A stretch of 64,000 nt of DNA, taken from Chitinophagaceae bacterium (GTDB taxonomy: Bacteria > Bacteroidota > Bacteroidia > Chitinophagales > Chitinophagaceae). The stretch spans positions 101,551 through 165,550 of the forward strand of contig SCVJ01000042.1 of the NCBI GenBank assembly GCA_004322425.1, read 5' to 3'. Of the stretch, positions 44,790-53,762 are shown piece by piece. The translations under genes were made by a program, and so were the position numbers. The notes under the pieces are model-generated. The model was not told where the DNA came from and did not search any database. It saw nothing but the letters and a program-made list of their open reading frames with translations. Each line of letters starts with the position of its first letter. The first letter of the stretch is position 1.

Positions 44790-44797
44790 CGAAGATA
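44790..44797 (-). promoter_or_regulatory. Candidate -7 element of rny
   Basis: Minus strand reads TATCTTCG, one mismatch from TAnnTTTG, with a TTTC about 19 nt upstream. It sits just before the first leader stem-loop. Confidence 0.4.
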
Positions 44798-44851
44798 CTA
44801 AATAGATGCCATTACAGAAAATAGGAAGAATGCTGACTATCCGTTGTAAAA

Positions 44852-45145
44852 TTAAGAAGTCAGATTTGTGTCTAACATTTTTTCCAACAGGCTTAGTTTG
44901 GTGCTAATATTTTCTTTTTCTAGCCAGTTGGCCGATGAAGTATTTTGGTCGGTTGCAAACCAAACCAAAACCATAGCAATGTAATCTTGCGTGTCTTTTC
45001 CTGCAAACTGCGTTTTAAAATCAACCACTTTTTCGTTGATTAATTTGATTATTTTTCGAACTACTTCCTCATCCTTAGGTTGAATTTTTATCCGATAACT
45101 TCGGTCTGCAATAACGATGGTGATAGGTATGAGTTGGTCTTTCAT
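44852..45145 (-). CDS. zapA: Cell division protein ZapA
   Basis: 97 residues. It crosslinks FtsZ protofilaments. The N-terminal domain has IPITIVIADRSYRIKIQPKDEEVVRKIIKLINEKV and the C-terminal half is a coiled coil. It begins 1 nt after the preceding coiled-coil gene and follows pheT, so pheT, the coiled-coil gene and zapA form one operon. Confidence 0.9.
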   Translation of the reverse strand: MKDQLIPITIVIADRSYRIKIQPKDEEVVRKIIKLINEKVVDFKTQFAGKDTQDYIAMVLVWFATDQNTSSANWLEKENISTKLSLLEKMLDTNLTS

Positions 45146-45146
45146 G

Positions 45147-45434
45147 TTAGTTGCTTAAATAAGTAATACAACGATCAATTTCTTTTAGATAACTGTTGAT
45201 TCTTTTTTCGAATTTTAGTTTATCAACTTCATCCCAGTTGCCTGAAGTAATTTTCAAAACTTCCACTTGCTGTTTTAGTGTTTCCATCGATTGTTGGTTG
45301 ATCAACCCTTTAGAGTTTACTGCCGTCAATTCTTTTTTTAATTGGAGATTTTCTTTTTGTAAAAAAAGATGTTGCTTCATCAACTGTTGAAGTTTTTCCT
45401 GAATTCGAATTATTTTTTTTTCCAGTTCGGGCAT
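45147..45434 (-). CDS. Coiled-coil protein, possible division partner of ZapA
   Basis: 95 residues, almost entirely one coiled coil (heptads through EKKIIRIQEKLQQLM and KENLQLKKEL) with a C-terminal conserved-looking part, NWDEVDKLKFEKRINSYLKEID. Small coiled-coil genes just before zapA are common in Bacteroidota; a ZapB-like role is inferred, not shown. Spacing is 3 nt after pheT and 1 nt before zapA. Confidence 0.8.
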   Translation of the reverse strand: MPELEKKIIRIQEKLQQLMKQHLFLQKENLQLKKELTAVNSKGLINQQSMETLKQQVEVLKITSGNWDEVDKLKFEKRINSYLKEIDRCITYLSN

Positions 45435-45437
45435 ATC

Positions 45438-47864
45438 TTATTTGCGAATTTCTGCTTGTAATTCATTTTCCAAAGAGACCATGATTTGATTCATCCAACC
45501 ATCAATCTCTTTGTCTGTCAATGTTTTTTCTTCATCTAAAAATGTAAAACTTACGGCTAACGATTTCTTGTTTGCGCCCAGTTTTTCACTTTCGAAAATA
45601 TCGAACAGTTTTTGCTCTTGCAATTTCTTCAGCTTTAATTTATGCACAACATTTTCTATTTCCACATAATTCATATCACGAGCAACCACCAAGGCAAGAT
45701 CGCGATGAACAGCAGGAAATTTCGATATTTCTGCAATTTGTACTGTTGATGATTTTTTATAATGAAGTAAATTATCCCAATAAAAATTTGCAATAAAAAC
45801 TTCTTGCTTAATATCAAAAGTCTTCAATGTTTTATTATTCACTGCCGCAATTGTAACAATAGAATGTCCATTAATTTTTCCCGTTATACAATTGCTTAAT
45901 TTTTTATAATCCGTTTTTTCAAAATGCAAAAGGGGAATGCCCAGTAATTTAAAAACAGATTGCGTTATGCCTTTGATAAAATGAAAATCTACTAAGTTCG
46001 ATTTTGCTCTCCATCCCGATTCTGAAACATTGCCCGAAACGTAAAGACATAAATGTTCTTGTTCTGTATATTTTCCACTTTCAACTTTCGCATAAGTTTT
46101 TCCGAATTCGAAAAATTTTATAGAATTATTTTTTCTATTCAGATTCCACGCAATGGACTCAAGCCCCGTTTCTAACATGGAGGGTCGCAGTATATTTAAA
46201 CCGGCACTTAAACTGTTTAACATTTTAACCGAAGTCTTCAACTCTTCTTCATCGTAATAAGCATTGTTAGTAATGGAATTGGTTAATATTTCATGAAAGC
46301 CCAATCCCGTTAAATAGTTGGCTGCTTTTTCTTTTATTGTTGAAGTAGATAAATGTTCATCTAAAGAAGGTGAATACCTGATGGATTTTGGCATATCAAT
46401 ATTATCAAGCCCGTCAATTCTTAAAATTTCTTCCACCAAATCTGCTGGAATTGAAACATCAGGTTTGTGATACGGAACCGAAACTTGTAGTTCATCAATA
46501 CTATCTTTGAGAATAACAAATCCAAGACTTGTTAAAATATTTTTTACAGCATCGGGGTGATAATTTTTCCCACTTAATTTTTTAAGATATTGATATTTTA
46601 AACCTATTTCAATTTTAGGTAAAGGATTTGGATACACATCTTGAACTTCGGATGCAATTTTTCCACCACACAATTCTGTTATCAGCAACGCGGCTCTTTT
46701 TAAAACCTGAACCGTATTTGAAATATCTACATTTTTTTCGAACCGAGTAGCCGCATCAGTCCGTAATCCATGACGGAAGCTGGTTTTGCGAATAGTGATG
46801 GGATGAAACCAAGCACTTTCTAAAAAAATATTTTTTGTTTTATTGGTTACACCAGAATGTAATCCACCATAAACTCCAGCAATACACATTGGCTCTTCGC
46901 TATTACAAATCATCAGATCTTCATTGTCCAGTTTCCTTTCTTTTTCATCCAACGTAATAAACGAAGTTGCTTCGGGTAAATTTTTGACAATAATTTTTTT
47001 ACCTTTTATTTCATCAGCATCAAAAGCATGAAGTGGCTGTCCTGTTTCGTGCTGAATAAAATTTGTGATGTCGACTATATTATTAATAGAACGAATGCCT
47101 ATTGCATTCAATTTGTCTCGCATCCATTTTGGCGACTCCTTTACTTCAATTCCTGCAATACTCACTCCGCTATATCTCTGACAGGCTTCCTTGTTTTCAA
47201 TTTGAATTTCTATAGACAATAATTTATTATCCGTTTTTAATCCGGCAACAATGGGCAATTTTGGGTTTATTATTTTATTGTCGTGATGATTCAAATAAGC
47301 GCAAACATCTCGTGCAATACCCCAGTGGCTCATAGCTTCCATGCGATTTGGAGTAATACCAACTTCATAAATCCAATCCTCATATGGCTGAAAATAATCG
47401 GAAGCATCAGTTCCCGCTTTTGCGTTTTTTTCTAAAACTATAATTCCGTTGTGCAATGTTCCAAGGCCAATTTCATCTTCGGCGCAAATCATTCCATGAC
47501 TTTCAACACTTCTAATTTTTGCCAATTTCATGGTAATTGAAGGACCGTTTGTTGGGAAAATTGTAGTTCCCATTTTTGCTACTACTACTTTTTGGCCTAC
47601 CGAAACATTGGGAGCACCGCAAACAATTTGTAATGGTTCACTTGTGCCAACATTAACTGTAGTAACAGTCAATTTATCAGCATTAGGATGTTTTTCAGCA
47701 GTCAGAACTTCGCCAATTACAAGCCCTTTTAATCCCCCTTTTATGGCTTCAAACTTTTCAAATTTTTCTACTTCAAGTCCAACAGAAGTTAATATTTTTT
47801 CCAATCTTTCCGGGGTTACCTCAGTAGGTAAATAGTCACAAAGCCAGTTGTAGGATATAGTCAT
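45438..47864 (-). CDS. pheT: Phenylalanine-tRNA ligase beta subunit
   Basis: 808 residues, full length. Domains in order: B1 with YNWLCDYLP, the tRNA-binding OB fold (VIGEVLTAEKHPNADKLTVTTVNVG), B3/B4 core (VYGGLHSGVTNKTKNIFLESAWF), B5 helix-turn domain, catalytic-like core and C-terminal FDX anticodon-binding domain (FPAVHRDLALVVARDMNYVEIE). It is the editing and tRNA-binding subunit of PheRS; pheS is not in the window. First gene of the pheT-coil-zapA operon. Confidence 0.97.
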   Translation of the reverse strand: MTISYNWLCDYLPTEVTPERLEKILTSVGLEVEKFEKFEAIKGGLKGLVIGEVLTAEKHPNADKLTVTTVNVGTSEPLQIVCGAPNVSVGQKVVVAKMGTTIFPTNGPSITMKLAKIRSVESHGMICAEDEIGLGTLHNGIIVLEKNAKAGTDASDYFQPYEDWIYEVGITPNRMEAMSHWGIARDVCAYLNHHDNKIINPKLPIVAGLKTDNKLLSIEIQIENKEACQRYSGVSIAGIEVKESPKWMRDKLNAIGIRSINNIVDITNFIQHETGQPLHAFDADEIKGKKIIVKNLPEATSFITLDEKERKLDNEDLMICNSEEPMCIAGVYGGLHSGVTNKTKNIFLESAWFHPITIRKTSFRHGLRTDAATRFEKNVDISNTVQVLKRAALLITELCGGKIASEVQDVYPNPLPKIEIGLKYQYLKKLSGKNYHPDAVKNILTSLGFVILKDSIDELQVSVPYHKPDVSIPADLVEEILRIDGLDNIDMPKSIRYSPSLDEHLSTSTIKEKAANYLTGLGFHEILTNSITNNAYYDEEELKTSVKMLNSLSAGLNILRPSMLETGLESIAWNLNRKNNSIKFFEFGKTYAKVESGKYTEQEHLCLYVSGNVSESGWRAKSNLVDFHFIKGITQSVFKLLGIPLLHFEKTDYKKLSNCITGKINGHSIVTIAAVNNKTLKTFDIKQEVFIANFYWDNLLHYKKSSTVQIAEISKFPAVHRDLALVVARDMNYVEIENVVHKLKLKKLQEQKLFDIFESEKLGANKKSLAVSFTFLDEEKTLTDKEIDGWMNQIMVSLENELQAEIRK

Positions 47865-47892
47865 GGGAAGGGCAACTTAAGTATTATTCAAA

Positions 47893-47900
47893 CAAAGATA
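47893..47900 (-). promoter_or_regulatory. -7 promoter element of pheT
   Basis: Minus strand reads TATCTTTG, perfect TAnnTTTG, 29 nt before the pheT ATG. Confidence 0.6.
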
Positions 47901-48038
47901 ATTGTTTGGGTGCATAAGAAAGGATGCTTATTCGGTGCAAAAATTAGCATTAGTTTTTGAAAAATATTAAATAAATTACAGAAGGTTATTGTTAGTAAAT
48001 GTGGAAAAACCTGTGGAGTAGTAGTTAAAAAAGAAATA

Positions 48039-48071
48039 TTTGTTTAGTTGCGTAATTGCCTTTTATATTCG
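48039..48071 (+). promoter_or_regulatory. Candidate dnaB promoter
   Basis: TTTG (48039-48042), a 21-nt spacer and TATATTCG (48064-48071), one mismatch from the -7 consensus. This would give a leader of about 115 nt. Confidence 0.4.
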
Positions 48072-48191
48072 TGTCTGACTGTAGGTGCAAATTTCGAACT
48101 AAATAATTTTTCAAATAATTAAGTTGGACTGCTACCCCGAAAGTCATTGGTATAAAATCAATGGTGTAATTCTTTTATCCTTTTAAGAACT

Positions 48192-49733
48192 ATGGAACTA
48201 ACAAATTATAATAAAGACCAAAAGCAAAGAAAAAAAATATCGCCAGACATGAGTACAATGTTGTTTGGCAAAGTACCACCTCAGGCAAAAGATTTAGAAG
48301 AAGCTGTATTGGGTGCGATATTAATTGACAAATCAGCTTTTGATGAAGTAAGCGAACTGCTAAAGCCAGAATGTTTTTATGTAGAAGCGCATTCTCGCAT
48401 TTTTACTGCTATGCAAGGGCTTGCAGTGAGAAGTTATCCCATTGATATTTTAACTGTTTCTGAAGAATTAAAAAAGAAGGGAGAATTGGATATTGTGGGC
48501 GGTGCTTATTATATCACCAAACTAACAAATAGTGTAGTTTCTTCAGCTCATACCAAATCTCACACTAAAATTGTATTGCAAAAATTTATTCAACGAGAAT
48601 TGATTCGTATCAGTGGTGAAATTATTGGAGATGCGTACGAAGATTCAAAAGATGTTTTCGATTTATTGGATGATGCAGAAAAAAAATTGTTTGAGATTAC
48701 GAATAATCATTTACGAAAAAACTTTTCAGAACTTTCTACTGTTATTGTAGATACAATCAAAAGAATTGATGAACTGCGAAGTAAAAATGAAGACGTAACA
48801 GGGGTTCCCACAGGCTTTCCTTCTTTAGATAAAATAACTCATGGTTGGCAAAACACTGATTTTATTGTTTTGGCAGCACGACCCGGAGTTGGTAAAACAG
48901 CCTTTGCACTTAACTTGGCAAGAAATGCTGCTCGCCATCCAACCAAGCCAACAGCAGTTGGATTTTTCTCACTAGAAATGAGTGCCGCTCAATTAGTGCA
49001 ACGACTTTTGTCTGCCGAAAGTGAAATTTTACACGAAAAAATAGCAAGAGGCAAAATGGAAGATCACGAAATGAAACAGTTGTATGTAAGAGGTATTCAA
49101 CCATTATCACACGCCCCAATTTATATTGATGATACAGCAGCTATTAATATTTTTGATCTAAGAGCCAAGTGTAGACGTTTGAAAAACAAGCATGATGTAG
49201 GGATGATTTTTGTCGACTATTTGCAATTGATGAGCGGTTCCAGCGACAACAAAAATGTAAACAGAGAACAAGAAATCAGTAACATTTCTAGAAACCTAAA
49301 GGCCATTGCAAAAGAATTAAGTATTCCCATTTTTGCATTATCTCAATTGAATCGCGAAACAGAGAAGAGGGCTGATAAAATGCCACAACTTAGTGATATG
49401 AGGGAGTCTGGTGCTATTGAGCAAGATGCTGACATGGTAATATTTCTCGTTAGGCCAGATTATAATGATATAACCACTAATGAACAGGGAGAAGATATAA
49501 GAGGTCAGGTTACTGTACGCATTGCCAAACATAGAAATGGCTCAACCGGCGATTTAAAACTAAAAGCTTTATTGCATATTTATAAATTCATCGAGTACGA
49601 TGATGCCCATGCCAATATACATCTCCCCGGAAATTATAGATCGGTTTCGGATACCGAAGGGAATAGATCGAGTAACTATATTCAAACCGGGAGTAAGATG
49701 AACAATTTAGATACAGACGAAGAACCATTCTAG
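48192..49733 (+). CDS. dnaB: Replicative DNA helicase DnaB
   Basis: 513 residues. The N-terminal helical domain (~20-130: VPPQAKDLEEAVLGAILIDKSAF) binds primase. The RecA-like domain has Walker A AARPGVGKTAFALN, Walker B IFVDYLQLMSG and the conserved ISRNLKAIAKELSIPIFALSQLNRETEKR and KHRNGSTG (Arg finger region). It unwinds DNA at the replication fork. A second in-frame ATG at 48249 (MSTMLFGKVPPQ) is also possible as start. Confidence 0.96.
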   Translation: MELTNYNKDQKQRKKISPDMSTMLFGKVPPQAKDLEEAVLGAILIDKSAFDEVSELLKPECFYVEAHSRIFTAMQGLAVRSYPIDILTVSEELKKKGELDIVGGAYYITKLTNSVVSSAHTKSHTKIVLQKFIQRELIRISGEIIGDAYEDSKDVFDLLDDAEKKLFEITNNHLRKNFSELSTVIVDTIKRIDELRSKNEDVTGVPTGFPSLDKITHGWQNTDFIVLAARPGVGKTAFALNLARNAARHPTKPTAVGFFSLEMSAAQLVQRLLSAESEILHEKIARGKMEDHEMKQLYVRGIQPLSHAPIYIDDTAAINIFDLRAKCRRLKNKHDVGMIFVDYLQLMSGSSDNKNVNREQEISNISRNLKAIAKELSIPIFALSQLNRETEKRADKMPQLSDMRESGAIEQDADMVIFLVRPDYNDITTNEQGEDIRGQVTVRIAKHRNGSTGDLKLKALLHIYKFIEYDDAHANIHLPGNYRSVSDTEGNRSSNYIQTGSKMNNLDTDEEPF

Positions 49734-49754
49734 AAATAATTCGAGAACATTTGT

Positions 49755-49786
49755 AAAAGTTCGATTTTCAATCGGACTTTTTTTTA
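49755..49786 (+). terminator. Rho-independent terminator of dnaB
   Basis: AAAGTTCGAT and ATCGGACTTT pair over about 10 bp with one G-T wobble and a short loop, followed by T to 49786. Confidence 0.8.
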
Positions 49787-49800
49787 TTTTTACTTCAATC

Positions 49801-50508
49801 ATGGCAGTACCATTTTTTTATACAGAACGCTATCAGCTTTCCAATAAATTTATTGAATTGGATGAAGCAACATCAAAACACATTGTGCAAGTGTTGCGGA
49901 TGAAAGTAGGGGAGCCATTACAACTGACGGATGGGAATGGGATTCTATTAAACTGTAAAATTTCAATTTCACATAAACATAAATCGGTAGTAGAAATTTT
50001 AGAAACTAAACAAGCTGCTCATCGATCAAATAAAATTTCAATTGGAATTTCATTACTTAAAAATACTAGCCGATTTGAATGGTTTTTGGAAAAGGCAACT
50101 GAAATAGGAGTTGCGGAAATTATTCCAATGATTTGTGATAGAACCGAAAAACAAAACTTCCGTAAGGAACGAATGCAAAGTATTTGCATCAGCGCGTTAT
50201 TACAATCGCAACAATGTTACTTACCGAAATTAAAGGCTCCTATAAAGTTTGAAAATTTGATGGCTGAAAAATTTGAAACCTCTCAAAAGTTGATTGCGCA
50301 TTGTAGTGAAACGCAAAAACAACATTTGAATCAAGCTATCATTTCAACTACAAAAAATAAAATTATCCTCATTGGCCCCGAAGGGGATTTTACGAATAAA
50401 GAAATTGAATTAGCGTTGCAACATAAATTTATTCCGGTTTCTCTCGGCGATACAAGATTAAGAACCGAAACGGCAGGAATAGTAGCGGCCACAATGCTTT
50501 GTGTTTAA
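49801..50508 (+). CDS. rsmE: 16S rRNA (uracil(1498)-N(3))-methyltransferase
   Basis: 235 residues. SPOUT-fold methyltransferase: N-terminal PUA-like domain (DEATSKHIVQVLRMKVGEP) and the knotted SAM-binding domain with EWFLEKATEIGVAEIIP, ILIGPEGDFTNKEIELA and SLGDTRLRTETAG. Complete. Its stop codon overlaps the stop of the convergent terC by two bases. Confidence 0.95.
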   Translation: MAVPFFYTERYQLSNKFIELDEATSKHIVQVLRMKVGEPLQLTDGNGILLNCKISISHKHKSVVEILETKQAAHRSNKISIGISLLKNTSRFEWFLEKATEIGVAEIIPMICDRTEKQNFRKERMQSICISALLQSQQCYLPKLKAPIKFENLMAEKFETSQKLIAHCSETQKQHLNQAIISTTKNKIILIGPEGDFTNKEIELALQHKFIPVSLGDTRLRTETAGIVAATMLCV

Positions 50509-51299
50509 GATTTTTCTTCTGATGGTAACAGGGGCTCATTTAAGCTTACAAGATTTGCTTTGTTTATTCGTTTCCGCATGACCATATTCAATAGTTCCAC
50601 TACAAATGAAAATGCCATTCCGAAATAAATATAGTTTTTTAAATGAAGCTCATGTGCTGCTGCACCACTCCAACCTTCAATAATCAAACTCAACCCAATC
50701 ATCACCAAAAAAGATAACGCCAACATTTTTAATGTGGGATGCTGATGAATGAAAGTAGAAATTTTGGCACTAAAAAGAAACATTACGAGCATCGCAATAA
50801 TTACAGCTGCAATCATAATAGAAACATATTTTGCAGTTCCGCCGGCTGTAATAATACTGTCGAAAGAAAAAACAGCATCGATGAGCATAATTTGAAAAAT
50901 GGCTTGTGTTAGGGTTAAGGGTTTTTTTTTGTTGCCCGAAGCGTTGGGGTTTTCGCCTTCTAGTTTTTCATGAATTTCTTTTACCGATTTATACATTAAA
51001 AAAGCGCCGCCCAAAAGCATCACTAAACTGGCTAAGTCAATCCCTTTGCCAAACCAACTTTCTGGAATAATATAATTTCCTTTTTGGGCTAAAAGCCATC
51101 CCAAGCCTAATAATAATATTGATCTTGAAATTATTCCGGTAATCATCCAAACGCGACGAGCTTTTTTCTGATCGTTTTGTTTTTTAAGTCGATTCAAAAC
51201 AATACTTACAAAAATTACATTGTCGATTCCCAAAACAATTTCGAGTAGTACCAATACAAAAAAACTAATAAGACTTTCGCTCGTAAAGAGATGTTCCAT
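50505..51299 (-). CDS. TerC-family integral membrane protein
   Basis: 264 residues with about seven membrane helices. It has LLEIVLGIDNVIFVSIV with the conserved IDN, and LIDAVFSFDSIITAGG with the conserved FDS, both intramembrane acidic motifs of the TerC family (Alx/YceF-like; in other bacteria linked to Mn2+ export during metalation). The ATG at 51299 (MEHLFTSESLISFF) is chosen over an upstream in-frame start that would overlap the end of pyrD. It lies 8 nt after pyrD, so it is in the same operon. Confidence 0.9.
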   Translation of the reverse strand: MEHLFTSESLISFFVLVLLEIVLGIDNVIFVSIVLNRLKKQNDQKKARRVWMITGIISRSILLLGLGWLLAQKGNYIIPESWFGKGIDLASLVMLLGGAFLMYKSVKEIHEKLEGENPNASGNKKKPLTLTQAIFQIMLIDAVFSFDSIITAGGTAKYVSIMIAAVIIAMLVMFLFSAKISTFIHQHPTLKMLALSFLVMIGLSLIIEGWSGAAAHELHLKNYIYFGMAFSFVVELLNMVMRKRINKANLVSLNEPLLPSEEKS

Positions 51300-51307
51300 A
51301 AATAATA

Positions 51308-52354
51308 TTATTTTATTGTTGCACAAATATTTTTAACAATACTTGGTCCTTCGTAAATAAACCCTGTCCAAACTTGAATTACTGAAGCACCGGCTTCCAT
51401 TTTTTCTTTAGCATCCGTTCCATTAAAAATTCCCCCCGAAGCAATTATGGGAATTTGTCCGTTTGCTTTTTTAAAAATATAGGATACTAATTCGGTGTTT
51501 TTATTTTTCAAAGGTAATCCGCTCAGTCCACCCAATCCAATTTTCTGAATTTGATCAGCAGAAGTTTTCAGCGATTCTCTGGCAATTGTTGTATTGGCCA
51601 CAACCAATCCGTCTAATTTAATTTCTTGGGCCAGTTCAATAATAGAATCAAGCTGTTCGAAAGTTAAGTCGGGTGCTATTTTTAAAAAAATTGGCTTGAG
51701 TAACGTTTGTTGCTCATTTAATTTTTTGAGATGAGATAGTAGATGTTGTAGAAATTCTTTCCCTTGTAATTCTCTCAAACCTGGTGTATTGGGACTACTT
51801 ACATTCACCACAAAATAATCAACCCAAGGATGAAGTTTAAGAAAACAAATTTCATAATCTTTCCAAGCCAAATCATTTGGAGTTTCTTTATTTTTTCCAA
51901 TATTTCCTCCAATAATTAAATGACTGTTTTGCTTTTCATTTTTTTTCTTCCAATTTTTCAATCGTTCTGTAATGGCTTCAACTCCATCGTTATTAAAACC
52001 CATTCGATTGATGAGTGCTTTATCTTTTTGTAAACGGAATAAGCGGGGTTGTGGGCTCCCATTTTGAGGTAAAGGAGTAACCGTTCCAATTTCTACAAAT
52101 CCAAATCCTAATACCCCTAACGATTGTAAATAAATGGCATTTTTATCAAAACCTGCTGCAAGCCCTACCGGATTTTTAAGTTGTAATTTATTCAGTGTCC
52201 ATCGACCTTTGTCAAAGGTTTTGGGATGGAACAATCGTGTTAAAATTCTTTTAGTGATATCAAACTTGCAAAGAAATTGAACCAAGTTCATTGAAAAGTA
52301 ATGCACTTGTTCTGGCGGAAAAAGGAAGAAAAAGTTGCGAAGGATTTGATACAT
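51308..52354 (-). CDS. pyrD: Dihydroorotate dehydrogenase (quinone), class 2
   Basis: 348 residues. Class 2 is shown by the N-terminal membrane-association helix (MYQILRNFFFLFPPEQVHYF) before the FMN barrel. Seen are NPVGLAAGFDKNA, GFVEIGTVTPLPQNGSPQPRLFRL, catalytic Ser in VNVSSPNTPGLRELQ, IFLKIAPDLT, VVANTTI and ASGGIFNGTDAKEKMEAGASVIQVWTG. It oxidises dihydroorotate in pyrimidine synthesis. Start 52354 is chosen because the -7 element at 52365-52372 would leave the two upstream ATGs untranscribed or at the very 5' end. Confidence 0.94.
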   Translation of the reverse strand: MYQILRNFFFLFPPEQVHYFSMNLVQFLCKFDITKRILTRLFHPKTFDKGRWTLNKLQLKNPVGLAAGFDKNAIYLQSLGVLGFGFVEIGTVTPLPQNGSPQPRLFRLQKDKALINRMGFNNDGVEAITERLKNWKKKNEKQNSHLIIGGNIGKNKETPNDLAWKDYEICFLKLHPWVDYFVVNVSSPNTPGLRELQGKEFLQHLLSHLKKLNEQQTLLKPIFLKIAPDLTFEQLDSIIELAQEIKLDGLVVANTTIARESLKTSADQIQKIGLGGLSGLPLKNKNTELVSYIFKKANGQIPIIASGGIFNGTDAKEKMEAGASVIQVWTGFIYEGPSIVKNICATIK

Positions 52355-52364
52355 AGTAGTCATG

Positions 52365-52372
52365 CAAATATA
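52365..52372 (-). promoter_or_regulatory. -7 promoter element of pyrD-terC
   Basis: Minus strand reads TATATTTG, matching TAnnTTTG, ending 10 nt before the pyrD ATG at 52354. Confidence 0.5.
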
Positions 52373-52381
52373 AGTTGCCAA

Positions 52382-52414
52382 TTTGTAGTGAATGGAATGA
52401 AAACTTTATCTTTG
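52382..52414 (+). promoter_or_regulatory. Promoter of the thiolase gene, -33 and -7
   Basis: TTTG (52382-52385), a 21-nt spacer and TATCTTTG (52407-52414). The ATG is 53 nt downstream. It is nearly back to back with the pyrD promoter. Confidence 0.7.
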
Positions 52415-52467
52415 AATTATTAAGTTGCATAAACAACCAATAAGATTTCAATCCATAAATTTTTAAA

Positions 52468-53646
52468 ATGCAAGAAGCATATATTGTTGCAGGTTATCGC
52501 ACAGCTATTACAAAATCGAAAAGAGGAGCCTTTAGATTTACAAGACCAGATGATCTTGCTGTAAATGTAATAAAGGGGCTCATGGCTTCGGTACCACAAT
52601 TGGAAGCAAAGCGAGTAGATGATGTAATTGTTGGAAATGCAGTTCCAGAAGCTGAACAAGGATTGCAGTTTGGTAGAATTATTTCTGCTCGGGCATTGGG
52701 ATTTGATGTGCCGGGATTAACGATAAACAGATATTGTGCATCAGGATTGGAATCTATTGCAATTGCTACAGCAAAAATTAGAATGGGAATGGCGGATTGT
52801 ATTGTAGCTGGTGGAACAGAAAGTATGAGTTTGGTTCCAACTTCTGGTTGGAAAACGGTTCCTTCTTATGCAATAGCAAACGACGATCCGGATTATTATT
52901 TAAGTATGGGCTTAACTGCCGAAGCCGTTGCTAATGATTTTAATATTAATAGAGAAAAGCAAGATGAATTTTCTTTTCATTCACATCAAAAAGCAATGCA
53001 TGCAATTCAAGAAGGGTATTTTAAAGATGGCATACTTCCTATCAAAGTAGAAGAAGTGTACGTGGATGCAAATGGAAAAAAGAAAAAAAGAGATTTTATT
53101 GTTGATACCGATGAAGGGCCGCGTGCCGATACTTCGTTGGAAGCACTGAAAAAATTGAAACCAGCTTTTGCACTTGGAGGTTCAGTAACCGCAGGTAATT
53201 CTTCACAAACAAGTGATGGCGCAGCTTTTGTAATTGTGATGAGTGAGAAAATGGTTAACGAATTACAATTGAAACCAATTGGGCGATTAGTAAGTTGTGC
53301 TGTTGCCGGTGTTCCTCCTCGCATTATGGGAATTGGCCCAGTGGCTGCTATTCCCAAAGCATTAAAGCAAGCTGGAATGAATCTTTCACAAATTGATTTG
53401 ATTGAATTGAATGAAGCATTTGCATCTCAAGCATTGGCTGTAATTCAAGAACTGGGTTTGGATACTCAAAAAGTAAATATAAATGGAGGAGCTATTGCAT
53501 TAGGCCATCCATTAGGTTGTACCGGTTGTAAATTGACGATTCAAAATTTGCAGGATCTAAAACGACTGAACAAAAAATATGGATTAGTTTCAGCCTGCGT
53601 GGGTGGCGGCCAAGGAATTGCGGGAATTATTGAAAGTATTCAATAA
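52468..53646 (+). CDS. Acetyl-CoA C-acyltransferase (thiolase)
   Basis: 392 residues, normal for thiolase. The catalytic triad is visible: C90 in NRYCASGLESI, H347 in ALGHPLGCTG, C377 in ACVGGGQGIAG; also GGTESMSLVP and LNEAFASQALAV. The presence of a long PRADTSLEALKKLKPAF region and the overall pattern fit degradative FadA-type thiolases. It is not adjacent to other beta-oxidation genes in view, but an acyl-CoA dehydrogenase is at 6.5 kb. Confidence 0.95.
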   Translation: MQEAYIVAGYRTAITKSKRGAFRFTRPDDLAVNVIKGLMASVPQLEAKRVDDVIVGNAVPEAEQGLQFGRIISARALGFDVPGLTINRYCASGLESIAIATAKIRMGMADCIVAGGTESMSLVPTSGWKTVPSYAIANDDPDYYLSMGLTAEAVANDFNINREKQDEFSFHSHQKAMHAIQEGYFKDGILPIKVEEVYVDANGKKKKRDFIVDTDEGPRADTSLEALKKLKPAFALGGSVTAGNSSQTSDGAAFVIVMSEKMVNELQLKPIGRLVSCAVAGVPPRIMGIGPVAAIPKALKQAGMNLSQIDLIELNEAFASQALAVIQELGLDTQKVNINGGAIALGHPLGCTGCKLTIQNLQDLKRLNKKYGLVSACVGGGQGIAGIIESIQ

Positions 53647-53762
53647 CAAGGACGAGTAATTCATTCTATTTTCAACTTATTTTTAAAATATATAGTATTA
53701 AATTAAACTATATGTTATATTAGTGGTCTGTAATTTATCTGTCAACTTCCAAAACTCTAGTT

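Larger units (their letters stand above)
47865..48191. other. 327-nt divergent intergenic region between pheT and dnaB
   Basis: It holds the pheT promoter (minus) and a candidate dnaB promoter (plus). Two TGTGGA hexamers (about 48000-48005 and 48013-48018) resemble the end of a DnaA box but match it only partly. I see no gene, terminator or convincing RNA structure in the remainder. Confidence 0.5.

Noticed and set aside
44694..44851. Possible 6S RNA gene between zapA and rny, as beside zapA in gammaproteobacteria.
   Set aside because: The region is only 158 nt, contains two short local hairpins rather than one long bulged helix, and carries a candidate rny promoter instead.
48000..48020. 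Possible DnaA boxes upstream of dnaB (two TGTGGA motifs).
   Set aside because: They match only 7 of 9 positions of the DnaA box; two partial sites in an AT-rich gap are expected by chance, and no origin features (dnaA, AT-rich 13-mers) accompany them.
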